Origin: Uloborus plumipes
Taxonomy: Eukaryota; Arthropoda; Arachnida; Araneae; Uloboridae
Direction: 5' to 3'
DNA length: 64,000 nt
NCBI GenBank assembly: GCA_038373865.1
Contig: JAXGGA010001070.1
Location: forward strand, 106,871-170,870
The translations under genes were made by a program, and so were the position numbers. The notes beneath the pieces are model-generated. The model was not told the origin of the DNA, made no database searches, and worked only from the letters and a program-made list of their open reading frames with translations. Positions 22,522 through 33,309 of the stretch are shown one piece after another. Position 1 is the first letter of the stretch. Each line of letters opens with the position of its first letter.

Positions 22522-25374
22522 CTTTCAATCAGAAGATGCTGTGCTAACTAAGGTCTTCTCAAAAGAACTTAATTAGGACAAAGAAAAGCTACAGGTATTA
22601 CCTGAAGAAATAAAATCTTTTAACAACAATCATGTGCAGGGATCTGCAGCCAAGGCCTTCAATATTGCTAAGACTGTTCAGCAAAAGAGACCAAGGTGGC
22701 CAGTTGAACGGTCTAGCAGAATTACCGGAAGCATTTGCTATGAACTCTACACTTATACAAAAAACAAAGCTCCAAATTAGGATACAGGGCTCGCAGTAGA
22801 CTTTTTCAAAATTTTAGGGGAATTTTAGGAACATTTTGACAAAATTTTAGGAAAATTTTAGGGGTAATTTACGATTTTATTTGACTATAAATAAATCCCT
22901 AACAGTAGTACCCGAAAAACCAAACTGAAAATGCATTTTATTTATTACAGCATAAATTACAACCTTCAAATACCTCCAATACGGGAAAAAAAAAAAAAAA
23001 GAGTCAAAACAAAAAAGAAACAATGCTTTACTGCTTTGTTTTCGTTGCGCTTTCAAAGATAGACATATGAATTTTTCAAGTTGATCAGCTTCTGCAGATA
23101 TTAATTCTGTTCAACAACTCCTTGCATAATGTTTTAACTGCAGCAGCTTTCTACAGCTGTTTTTAAACGCTATTTCACTAGACCCAGAGATAATATTCAT
23201 TCTTTAAACTCATTAATATTGTTGCTCTTTAAACAAATCTGCAAATTTACATTTTTTTCCGCTTTTTCTAATAAATTTGTTTTTAAGTTTTTTCTTTATC
23301 ATTTTTTTTATCTAGTAAAATAGCAGGGCCTAGAAAACAGTTTGTGAAGTTAACCCATTTGGCCTGTCATATTCAATGTTACGAATCGAAAACCATCTCG
23401 CATCACAAAACAATTTTTAATTAGTAATTTTCTCTCCCCCCCCCCCTATGTTTTTGAATGTAATGTAAGAATTTAAATACAATTGATTTTCTATTGCCGG
23501 ACAACTTTGGAAAATCTTAATGAGTAAAATTTTCTGCAGTCAGTAATGCCACAGCTTTATAAATTCTATTAGCTGAGCTTAATGCACTTCGATTTCAAAG
23601 TTTTAAGATTATCTAAAACAAAAAACCTGCTTGTTAATATTTTTCTTCAGTTTTTAATTTCCAGAAAAGTTTCCTTTGGATAAAGTTCTTTAGATCCACA
23701 ATAATCCTTAGTTTTGAAACCAATAGCGTAATTTAATATCTAAGTATTTTCAAAAGCCCATATGTTTGCTTTTCAGCTCTGCCCCCCTTTCCCCCTAAGA
23801 GTTGTGATATTTGAAGTAACATAAACATTTCTGAATATCAAATTAAGCCGAGGCTACAATTTCATATATATGCTACCTCACAATCCCAATAACTAAGACT
23901 TGATAAGTTAATACATTTTTAAAAGCAGAAAAAGTATGCAAATGGTGAAGAAAAAACTGTTAAGCAAAAATTTTAAAGAACTGTAGGAAAAATAATAATT
24001 ATAATTAACATAATAACCCTAGTTTTGAATAGAAAATGAAAGTAAGGAAAAGGAACCATTGGCTTAGTACAACTCACATACATTTTATAACAGTTGCCTA
24101 AGTTTACTAGATATGTTGGATTCTCTGATTCCTGAATTCTAATGCTATCTAAACATCCTTATCAACATTTTAAATCTATTTAATTTTTCAAAATATTTTT
24201 TTAACCAAAAACTAAGTTTGATAAAAACTAATGCTACTTTTTAAAAATGTTCATGGTTTGAACTGATTCAGATGCAACAGGATTGACATTTTTGAATGGG
24301 TTGACATTAAATGACGAGTCTACATCTAATAGTCTAATCTATAAACAAAAGAAAATTAAACAAAGTTCAGACTAATGGTAAGAATAAAATTAACGATATC
24401 CAAGCGGTGAATTTAAACAGTAAACTAAAATGAACAAGTTTTATGGAAGCGGATGCAAATAGATAGCAAAATTCGCAATTAATCGAGCTTAGGCGCACAA
24501 AAACAGCTCAAAGTTGAAAAATAACACAGCAGGTTATGTTTCATTCAAATAGAGTGATGAAACAGCTGTTTTAAAGATTAAATAGTTCGTTTTTAAGTGG
24601 AAGAATTTTAAGTTTGACCCGAGATGAAAAATAGTGTGAAGAATGCATTTTTAGCGAAATATTTTGTAAATGTCTATTTATCACATTAAATATCTAGGAA
24701 AAAGTTCACTTTTGGCTATAAAATACTTTCAGAAAGGTATTTTAAGTTCGCCAAAAAAGCTCCTGTCAATTTTCTAATTTTTTTAGAAATGCCACGAAAT
24801 TTTAGTACAATTTTAGGAATTTTAGGAGGTCAGAAATATTTTAGGAAATTTAGGAATTTTAGGGGGAATGCGAGCCCTGAGGATAAGAAGATTCAAAAAA
24901 TTTTGAACCAAAATTTCCAGAATAAAACTACGGTATATGGCTTCGAAAGCCAAAGAGTACCAACAAAAAGTGGACTTTTTATTCATAATTATGGCTTATT
25001 GGTCCAGCCTACAATCCCATGGCTACGGTTAAGCCCGGATTAGAAGAAGATGGTGATTCTTTTGGAAATCAAGCGCCCAATTATGGGAAAAACTGCATCG
25101 GCTCATGAGGTAGTGTGCAAAGCCTCCCTTATATAAAAATGGACGAACAAACACTGGACTTTTGCCTCCCAAAAACCCAAATAATATGGCCAGGCGCAGT
25201 TAGGAATACACTTAATTGGAGCGGAAAATTGCCACTTTTTAATATTTTCTTCCTACGACAACTTGTTTGTTAATATAGTAGTAGCATATTGTCAAAAATT
25301 TGTGCAAAGTATGGTAAAAGCATTATGCAATGTTTACTTCGATTTCTTACTTATAAGAGCCAGTGAAAATGACT
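22522..25374 (+). pseudogene. YqaJ-type nuclease pseudogene, copy 1, split by a transposon
   Basis: A pyrimidine-rich tract and AG (to 22521) look like a splice acceptor. The exon that follows reads FQSEDAVLTKVF, an in-frame stop, then RWPVERSSRITGSICYELYT, where a 2.1-kb element is inserted (22785-24879). It resumes with YGFESQRVPTKSG, GLLVQPTIPWLRLSPD and VILLEIKRPIM. The order tyrosine-glycine, PWL-x-x-SPD, then LLEIK resembles the YqaJ/lambda-exonuclease fold, in which the D, E and K of these motifs bind metal and catalyse. Stops and a small deletion after SPD show it is dead. YqaJ-type genes occur in arthropod genomes, often in many transposon-associated copies. Assignment rests on motif recognition. 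Confidence 0.6.
22785..24879. mobile_element. hAT-like non-autonomous element with 6-bp target duplication
   Basis: Perfect 11-bp inverted ends, CAGGGCTCGCA and TGCGAGCCCTG, are flanked by the direct repeat AGGATA (22779-22784 and 24880-24885). The uninterrupted sibling sequence at about 41236 confirms the insertion point. CAGGG ends fit hAT, but most hAT elements duplicate 8 bp; subgroups with 5 or 6 bp exist. Clusters of TTTTAGG words occur just inside both ends. I see no transposase. The inside is AT-rich. Confidence 0.85.
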
Positions 25375-25741
25375 AGCTACAAATGAAACAAGTTATGAAT
25401 TTTCTTTTTTGAATAAAATGAAAAAAAAAATTATGAATCTTGATGTTTGAAGTAAGTCATGCAGTAGATGTATCAAATTAATGTTGGAGACTAGCAATAC
25501 TTGCTTGGAAACTAAGAGAAAAACTACTACAACCAAGAATTCTATTTCCGACATCAGTAACATAGCTACCTCCAACCCGCCCAACCAGCGTCCTACTAAG
25601 TCTACCTTCAGCTTCTTATAGTTCTTCAACAGATAGGCCAGATTCCATTACATTATAGCCCCTCGTCCGCAAGCCCTTGCACACTAGAAATTGGACATCG
25701 TCTTCACTTTTGCTTCTCTTCTACTTCCCCATCATTTAGCT

Positions 25742-27312
25742 CAGTGGTTCTCAACCTTTTCACAGCTACCGCCCCCTTTAGGATTGAAAATTGTCTCAAC
25801 GCCCCCTTTGAGAACGGGAGTAAAACTGGAAGGGGGAGGGGAGGTAAAGCAATTTTCTGGACTGGTTTAGCTCTATAATTTTTCCCAAACAGATTGTTGA
25901 CAAATGACACTAGAGCAAAAGAACTTATGCTTAATGTTTTATTTTTCCTTTATATAATATTTTTTTTAAAAAAAAACAAGCATTTTTTTTCCTCTGAAAA
26001 GCTGTGACAGGATAATAATCAAGTGTCTAGAATGGGACCATTAAATGAGTGAACCATTTTTAAGGTAAATGAGAACAATACGTTTTAAAATTCCAAACAT
26101 TGTGCCCAGTGTTGTTCTTATTTACTTGCAACTATACAATACACATCCCCTATTTATTATGTACGGATATAGAATTTTACTGTGGAAGGACAATAATAAA
26201 GCCGGACCTTCTAATTTTTCCAGAAGTGACAAAGACTTGAAACTATGACCCATACCTGTCACCCTTAAATATTATAAATCAAGTTTTAATTTTAACAAAA
26301 CTGAAATAAGTTGAATTTACAAATTTCAAGATAAGTTAATTTCAAAGAAATTCTTTTTGAGTAATTTATTGCTGTGAAAGTTAGATAAGATATCAAGAGT
26401 TATAAGTATACCATTAGCGACATCAGAGTAAAGATGGCGGTGAGATATTGAGGATATCCCTCAAAATTAATTTGGAAAACGAAGTCTTAAAATGCAATTT
26501 CTTTAATCTTAGGTTTGGTGGTGTTGAGAGTTGGATTCAGATTCCGCCCCAGGTGAAACATTTGAAATTGACGCAATTTTAGGCAACTAGAGAAAGAGGT
26601 CTGTCTTAATGATTTTTCAAAGTTGAAGTTATTTTAAGGCTAAGTTTAACAATGTTAGGGAATCAAGGCTATTTCCAGCGTTCTCTGAAATTGAAGTATA
26701 AAAGCACAAACTTAAACTCTAAAGATGGCGATTGTTAATTAATTATCTTTGGTGTTGCTAGGGGAACGGTTTAACGGCACAAAGAGTCTGTCAAGTCAGG
26801 TGGCTCTCATCTAGACATTTTTAGAAACTGACCTCGTAAAAACGAAATTTTAGACTGTTTGGTCACGATTGGGGAAGAGGCGAGTAGTTCGAGATTCCCT
26901 CCCTTCATCAAAAAATTTTCAAATGGACATCAATAAAACACATGCTTTGGCTATTTTAGGTAGTTACGCTGTGGAAGGGGCTACCAACTTCAAAAAAAAA
27001 ACTTTTTGAAATTCAAGTGCTAGTGGAAAATTTTAGGCTATCCTTCATGACATTAGGAGAAAGATCAGGGTTCGGATGATAACCCAAGAAAATAAATGTT
27101 AAAGCTATCCTTTGGTAACATAAAAGCAGAAGATTTTCTCCCACCCTGCGCCCGAAACATGTTTTTATAAGCACATTTCAAAATATACCCACCGCCCCCT
27201 TACCGCCCAAAATATGTCCACCGCCCCCCTGCCGCCCAAAATATGTCCACCGCCCCTCACCACCTTCCCACCGCCCACCGGGGGGCGGTATCGCCTCCGT
27301 TGAGAACCACTG
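25742..27312. mobile_element. Non-autonomous hAT element, 1.57 kb
   Basis: Ends CAGTGGTTCTCAACC and, in reverse complement, CAGTGGTTCTCAACG are typical hAT termini. The flanking 8-mers ATTTAGCT (25734-25741) and ATCTAGCT (27313-27320) match at seven of eight sites. The right end holds three copies of a CCGCCC..AAAATATGTCCA word (about 27190-27270) and a palindromic CCACCGGGGGGCGGT. No transposase frame is present. Confidence 0.9.
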
Positions 27313-27565
27313 ATCTAGCTCATTTGACGGTTTCGATTTTGTGCAGGGTGATTAGTGGTTCCCTAGTATATGCAAAACGAAAGGTGAGCAAGATCTGAAA
27401 ATTAACGCATAATGTTGGTAAATAACAATACTTGATTGGAAACTGACAGAAAAGAAAAAAAAAGAGCAGATAGATTAACCGCCACCAAAAAAATTTCGAA
27501 TAACCGCCAGTGCTGAAAAAGATAATGTCCGTGTTCTGGGACAGCTAAGGCGCATTCCTCACTCG

Positions 27566-28033
27566 TTGTGTTCCAAAAGGCACAACAGTGACAGGTGTAT
27601 CCTGCGAGAATGTGTTTTGAAGATCAAATTTCTTCCTGCACTTCAACAAAAAAGTCCGGGAAAGGCACGTGTGATGTTTCACCAAGACAACGCACACGCA
27701 CTTTGGGATAACTTTAAGCAACAGTTTTCCCGTAAAATCAACTTTGAAGTGCTTTCTTATGCTCACTACTCACCTAACTTGGCTCCTAGCGACGTCTTTC
27801 AGCCTTCCTATTTATCTGTCAGAAGTGGAAAAAATAATGCAGCTGAAAGAGTTCTCAAATATATCCTAAAAGATGATTTTGCTACCCAGTTAAATTGGGC
27901 TGGGCGAAACGGCAAAAGAGGCGTTAAAAACACGAAAATTGTGGATTTTGTCAAGTGTAAGGAATCTCATGTCTTTATGCAATTTAAAAATTTTAAAGAC
28001 ATGGATTATTTTTTATTTAGACATTTTGTATGA
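27566..28033 (+). pseudogene. Mariner-type transposase remnant, copy 2 (DD34D)
   Basis: A 155-codon open frame, the better-preserved sibling of 21810-22268. It reads MFHQDNAHALWDN, then YAHYSPNLAPSDVFQP. The two aspartates (HQDN and PSDV) are 34 residues apart, the DD34D spacing of the mariner family. The first catalytic D and the N-terminal DNA-binding domain lie upstream and are missing. The frame is open but truncated, and no mariner-type terminal repeats were found around it. Confidence 0.8.
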
Positions 28034-28233
28034 CGTGATATCACTGAGCTTTTTTTTTTTTTATAACCTAAAAAACAACTTTTACATCTCCTAAAAACTT
28101 TCAGAAATCTGATTTTATGTTCCGCTTTTACCTGTTTTAAAACGAAAGGTTTAGCACCTGTGATGTTGAATTTATTTTGTTCATTGTTGTTTTTCTTATG
28201 CTATTACTATTTTTTTTTTCTTTTTATTCATAG

Positions 28234-28352
28234 CTTTCAATCAGAAGATGCTGTGCTAACTAAGGTCTTCTTAAAAGAACTTAATTAGGACAAAGAAAAG
28301 CTACAGGTATTGCCTGAAGAAATTAAATCTTTATACAACAATCATGTGCAGG
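28234..28352 (+). pseudogene. YqaJ-type nuclease exon, copy 2, 5' fragment
   Basis: Begins after the same acceptor-like tract as copy 1 (to 28233), carries the same stop after KELN, and is cut by the 12.75-kb hAT. The rest of the exon is at 41106-41755. Confidence 0.6.
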
Positions 28353-28399
28353 TGCAGGGGCGGATGGGGCCGGCGGGCAGCCGGGCATTTTCCCGGTGG

Positions 28400-28790
28400 G
28401 CCGCCTGTGTTTCGGCCGGTCGGCTGGTCAAATTTTACAACTTGTGACGTGTTTTTTTTTTTTTTTTTTTTTTCTAGTCGTTCGGCCGGCCGGTCTAAAT
28501 TTTAAAACTAGTGGCGTCCTTTTTTTTTTATTCGGCCGTACGGCCGGTCTAATCTTACAACTCGTGGCTTTTTTTTTTAGTTGGCCGGTGTAAATTTTAC
28601 AACTTGTGGCATTTTTTTTTTTTTTTTTTCCTATTCGGCCGGTTGGCCGGTCTAAATTTTAAAACTTGTGGCGTTATTATTTTTTTTAGTCGGCCGGGCG
28701 GCCGGTTTAAATTTTAAAACTTGTGGCTTTTTTTTTTTTTCCTTTTGTTGCAACAAGCGGTCTGTCTGAATTTTACCACTTAGGCCATTT
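28400..28790 (+). repeat. Subterminal CGGCCGG tandem repeats of the large hAT
   Basis: Six or seven imperfect copies, 48-70 bp apart, of a unit made of a TTCGGCCGG core, TCTAAATTTTA, ACTTGTGGC and a poly-T run. They sit directly inside the left end, where hAT elements carry transposase-binding repeats. The GC-rich palindromic core contrasts with the AT-rich surroundings. Confidence 0.85.
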
Positions 28791-30459
28791 TTTAAAAAAA
28801 TATGTTTGTGCCGTTTCATTTCATAAAGTCGTAGCAAGAGGCAAAACGGAAACACTATGCTAAAAAAGAAAGAGAGGGCAGACTTGATCCTCGCTGCTAG
28901 ACCACCCACTTCGATCCACTTCCCTCTCCTCCTAACGCAGGGCGAATGCGAAGTGCCCGAAATTAGTTATCTCGTTAACTAACAATTGCTAACACCACCC
29001 GTTCTCATCCCATTTCAACTACTTCGATAAGGTGACCATAAAAACATCACAGAGAAAGAGATGGCTATTATGTTCGTCCGAAGCTGCCGTCGTGAACTGG
29101 GGAACTGGATTTGTCTGAGTGGCCCGCGGCATTGTCGCATCGGTCCTCAAACGAACAAAACACATAAACACATATGGGCAAACCACAAATTGCTGCATGG
29201 AAGGTCCTTTATTATTATTAGTAGTAGTCAGTAGCTACTCAGCTACGTAGCTAATTCGCCGGCAAAGCACTCGTAAATATACTTAGCAAATACACTTCCT
29301 GATGAGCTTCAAAAGAACTACGACGAGCCTAAAAAAGGGGAAAACATTCCAGGGAACCATAGAATCCGACACATGGGTTTCATTAAAATTAGGGGATTTG
29401 GACATTTTTGCTTAGTACTTGCTCATATAGTTCCTAGGCCTTCAGTAGGAGTGGTGTTCGATTTAGGAGCTCCACTTACGCCACCCAAGGAGCACCAGGA
29501 CAACCAACTATAAGTAAGTACCAATTTATGTTTTAAAAATATTCATTGTGTTGGATTCCTTTTGAGACCATAAAGGAATTTTTTGTACCATTAAATACAC
29601 TGTTGTAAATGCTATGTTTTTATTTACATTTCAAAAGCAAAATGTTTAATCATGCATCGACAATCGACTCGCTTTTCTCTATCAGAAGAAAACGTAGAAT
29701 ATGCTTTCTTCTTTTCGTTTTCCTTTTCTTTCCTTTTTTTTTTTTTTTTTTGGAGAACTATAATTGATATTTTGAATATGTTTCAAGATTATGTCCCTTT
29801 TTCCCTCTACACCCCCACCCCCTTGGATTGGATTATTACCAATTATCAATTTGAAAATTTGAGGCATTAATGATTTACTTATTCAATTTTTTTGAGTTAA
29901 GAAAAACATATTTTTTTAAATTACGTGCCTAAAAATAGTTTTAAAAATCATATTGATATTTGTAGGAATCTTTTTCTTATTCAATTTTTTTGAAGAAGTT
30001 AGGAAAAACATATTTTTTTAAATTACGTGTCTAAAAATAGTTTTAAAAATCATATTGATATTTGTAGGAATATTTTTCTATCATTGTTTTTAATTATTCT
30101 TTTTTTTGTTCCTTTTTAAAATGTTCATAAATTGATCATTATTTGATCTGGTTTAAGTTATAGCTTTTAAAGTGAGGATGAAGTTTCATTTAAAAAGTTA
30201 TAAGAACATTTTGTACATTCTTAATACACCCCCCGGCCCTCTTCCCTCTGCATATATCTTTGGTAAATTTTGAATGCTATTATTACTACTGTCAGTCTTG
30301 CCACCACAGAGTGTTCTCAAAAGGATTCCAATACTGCCAAGCTAAGCACAAAAGTGGTATAGCAGTTGAGCTCATAACGAGAAAGTTAACTGTAAAGTTT
30401 TATAAGGAACCCCCTAGTAACAATAACTCACTTTTGATTTTAAAACTAGCTGTCGTGGC
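28791..30459. other. Interior of the large hAT, no gene seen
   Basis: Non-coding except for short unsupported frames. A 98-bp unit is duplicated in tandem at about 29876-30075 (marked by ATTCAATTTTTTTGA at 29881 and 29979). A GTAAGT donor-like word occurs at about 29512. Confidence 0.6.
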
Positions 30460-31660
30460 CGTCACGAAACTTTCTTCTATATCTATCTTATGAATTCCGG
30501 TTACAAAATAAAATACGTACTCGCCCGAGTAGTTGGAGACAGCGCCAATTTCCCAATTATCGTAATAACCCTGCAAATGCAGAATCAATGAGCGAAATTG
30601 GAAATCATTGCAAAAGCCTTGTTTAGATAAATTGCAAACATTTTGTTTGTTAGTAAAAAGAAATTGGCAACAGTTAAAAATTTCAAATCATTGAAAGTTT
30701 TCAGCTGTTTTGATAATTAAATAGCGTGAAAGCGATTTTTTAATGAAGTAATTTTTCGCATTGTTGACTAAGCGCAAAAATCACCCCACCCTCCCCCTGG
30801 GGCGATTGGCGCCAAAATTTAATCGATGCTTGCTTCCATATTGGGTTAGTGTTATTCCAAATTTCATTCAAATCGCAGCAATATTTCCCGAGATACAGTA
30901 GGTGCAGTGACAAAATAAGCACTTTTGATTGCTCCACCCCCCTTCGAGATATTGACACACAAATTGAATCAGCACCTGTACTCAATAGGGTCTACCTATG
31001 GACCAATTTTCGTTTGATTCCACCGGTGACTTCCTGAGATATAGCAATCACCCCCGCGCAGAACACGCGCGATTGCTCCAGCCCCTTCGAGATTTTTACA
31101 CATAAATTGAATCTGCACCTGTACTCAGTAGGGTCTACCTATGGACCAATTTTCGTTTGATTCCGCCGGTTACTTTCTGAGATATAGCAATCACCCCCAC
31201 GCAGAACACGTGCGATTGCTCCACCCCCTTGGAGATATTGACAAACAAATTGAATCAGCACCTGTACTCAGTAGGGTCTATCTATGGACCAATTTTCGTT
31301 TGATTCCGCCAGTTACTTCCTGAGATATAGCAATCACCCCCGCGCAGAACACGTGCGATTGCTCCACCCCCCTTGGAGGAATTCGCTAAAAAAAGTCAGG
31401 TGCACCAGTTCACATGGTGGTACATATGTGAAAAAATTTTTGTTCGATTTCATTCAGTAGTTTTTGCTCTAGCGCGGCCACAAAAACTGGTCACACACAT
31501 ACAGACTCACACACACACAGACAGACAGACAGACATTTTCTAAAAATGGTCGAAATGGACTCAGCGCACCTCAAAACGTGCAAATCCGTCAAAATTCGAC
31601 ATTCGAAAATTTTCACGAAACCAATACTTTCTTCTATATATTAGATATAGAAGAAAGTAA
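30460..31660. repeat. Repeat with internal 143-bp tandem copies and a 3' hairpin
   Basis: Starts near CTTTCTTCTATATC (about 30470) and ends in a perfect 14-bp stem, 5-base loop hairpin at 31626-31658 whose arm ACTTTCTTCTATAT resembles the start. It contains about 3.5 tandem copies of a 143-bp unit (GATTGCTCCA at about 30926, 31071, 31213 and 31357) and an ACAGACAG microsatellite (about 31510-31535). A hairpin near one end is a Helitron-like trait, but I cannot show the TC/CTRR ends. Confidence 0.6.
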
Positions 31661-31703
31661 AAATGCAAAAACCACTTTGGCGCTTAAGCACGGCAGGATA
31701 GTA

Positions 31704-32118
31704 CAGTACAGAACCTTTTATCCGGGAACCAAAATACCGGGAAACCAGAAAACCGGCAACATTTTGTCGATTTTTCCGCCCCTTTTTAAAATGCGCATTT
31801 TCGTCAATTTCTAAAAAATGAAGAGTGTTTTTTTTTTTTTTTCGTTTTTCTTTTGAAATACCTAAATGAATATGAACGGTTTCTTTATAAATAACATATA
31901 AGTGGTATAAAGCTCAGAAATTTTTAATATTGTAATATCTATAAGCACTTCTGGATAGTTTTCTCTTCAGATTTTAAGATGCATTACTTTTTTTTATAGT
32001 AACTTGGGTTTTATAAACAATTGGTAAATATCGCTTCGTAGCGATCCAGAAAACCGGGAAATTCAGTTGTCCGGGATAGCTGTGGTCCCGAACATCCCGG
32101 ATAATTGGTTCCCTACTG
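31704..32118. mobile_element. Tigger/pogo-type MITE, 415 bp
   Basis: Ends CAGTACAGAACCTTTTATCC and, in reverse complement, CAGTAGGGAACCAATTATCC, with CCGGGA continuing both, are flanked by TA (31702-31703 and 32119-32120). TIR sequence and TA duplication fit pogo/Tigger-derived MITEs. No coding capacity. Confidence 0.85.
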
Positions 32119-33309
32119 TATTTGATTTATTTTTTCTTTGTTACTAATTTTCACCATGTCAATGTAATTACACTGTCTGACAAAAGAATAAAAAATTAAA
32201 ATAAAAATGATAAGTTACGCTAGAAATTTTTTTTTTTTTTTTTGCAAATGCTTTAGATACCATTCTTGCTGATTCTTATGTGAAATGACCTTAGGTATTC
32301 TTATATTATATTATAGCATTAAAGTACACATTTATTTCTCTGAAGAAGCCGTCTTTATTGTTTATCATTTGTTGATACAGTTAATGGGTTACAGTATCTT
32401 TCTAACAATTTTCTTAAATTTTCGAGAAAAATTTAATTCTTTAAAATCTATGTTTCTGCACTTATTTAACAATCAACAATTTATTTTCAAACATTAAAAA
32501 TTTTGCCCACTTTTTTTGAAAATTTGAAAAACTTAAAAAAATATTATTTTTTAAAAAACCCTAAGGTTTTTTTTGTTTTTGCACTAATTTCAAAATTTCT
32601 TTTTGCTAAATGATCACAAGAATTACCTCTAAAAATCTGTGCATTCATTTTTTTTTATTTGAAAATATTTTGTGACATTTTATGTAAAAAATTCTTAGAA
32701 AATTTCGTTTTTCGAGGTTTAACAAGCTCTAAAAATTTTAGTAAATTATAAAATGCTTATTTAATGCACAGTTTTGTTAAATATATTATCTTCAGTGCAA
32801 AAAATATTGCTTTAAAGTTGTATCTTAAATAGAAAAAAAATCCCTAGTATTTCCAGTAACATAGAAACACTAAAAACTGATTATCGAGAAAAAGTACTTT
32901 AAATTTGCTTTTCCATTAGAACACATAGCATACATGTCCTAAAGTCCCTTATAACTTTTTTAAAAAATTTATCTAGAGAGCAATGCTATTTTTTCCGAGT
33001 ATTTTAAATAACTTTTACTTTTGAAATAAGCAATAATTTTTTTTTTCTTTTGGTCATTTTTGAGGTACTGTGACCCCTTAAGAGGTGATAAACAATGGTT
33101 GCGGAACATCCCGGGAAAAATAAATAGAAATGCAATATTATAAGGAAAATTTACTTCATTTTCAAGCATAATTATATCTGTGGATGTAACTTGAATAACC
33201 CTAGCGTCAATAACCGGGTACCCGGGAACCCATTTGTGACTTTCATCGTAGTTTTTATCCTTTCGAATTAAGGCTTCCAAAAATGGCTCCTTATCATCGT
33301 TATTTACAG
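32119..33309. other. AT-rich interior of the large hAT
   Basis: No gene is supported; long poly-T and poly-A runs. The word AATAACCGGGTACC occurs at about 33210 and again at about 34995, just beyond the Tc3-like element. Confidence 0.55.

Larger units (their letters stand above)
21512..25600 (+). repeat. Tandem unit, copy 1 (mariner remnant plus YqaJ-type pseudogene)
   Basis: First copy of a unit that restarts at about 25612 (the word CTTCAGCTT followed by a CATAGTT-like word recurs at 21512, 25612, 41996 and 42744). Without the 2.1-kb insertion at 22785-24879 the period is about 2.0 kb. Order in the unit: a non-coding block A (CTTCAGCTT to GATTAGTGGTTCC), a mariner-type coding remnant, a poly-T and spacer part, a nuclease-like exon, then a tail that runs back into block A. 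Confidence 0.8.
25612..28354 (+). repeat. Tandem unit, copy 2, left part
   Basis: Block A starts at 25612 and is cut at 25741 by a hAT. It resumes at 27313 and runs through the mariner remnant and the nuclease exon start until the 12.75-kb hAT enters at 28355. The unit continues at 41106. Confidence 0.8.

Noticed and set aside
25393..25629. Minus-strand frame with GGLEVAMLLMSEIEFLV, echoed at 41840-42067
   Set aside because: Similarity reflects duplicated block A. The frames differ at both ends and there is no supporting family.
28652..28909. Minus frame in the CGGCCGG array
   Set aside because: Poly-A and repeat translation (runs of lysine) in the subterminal repeat array.
31490..31540. 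CRISPR-like short repeats
   Set aside because: ACAC and ACAG microsatellites in eukaryotic repeats, without unique spacers.
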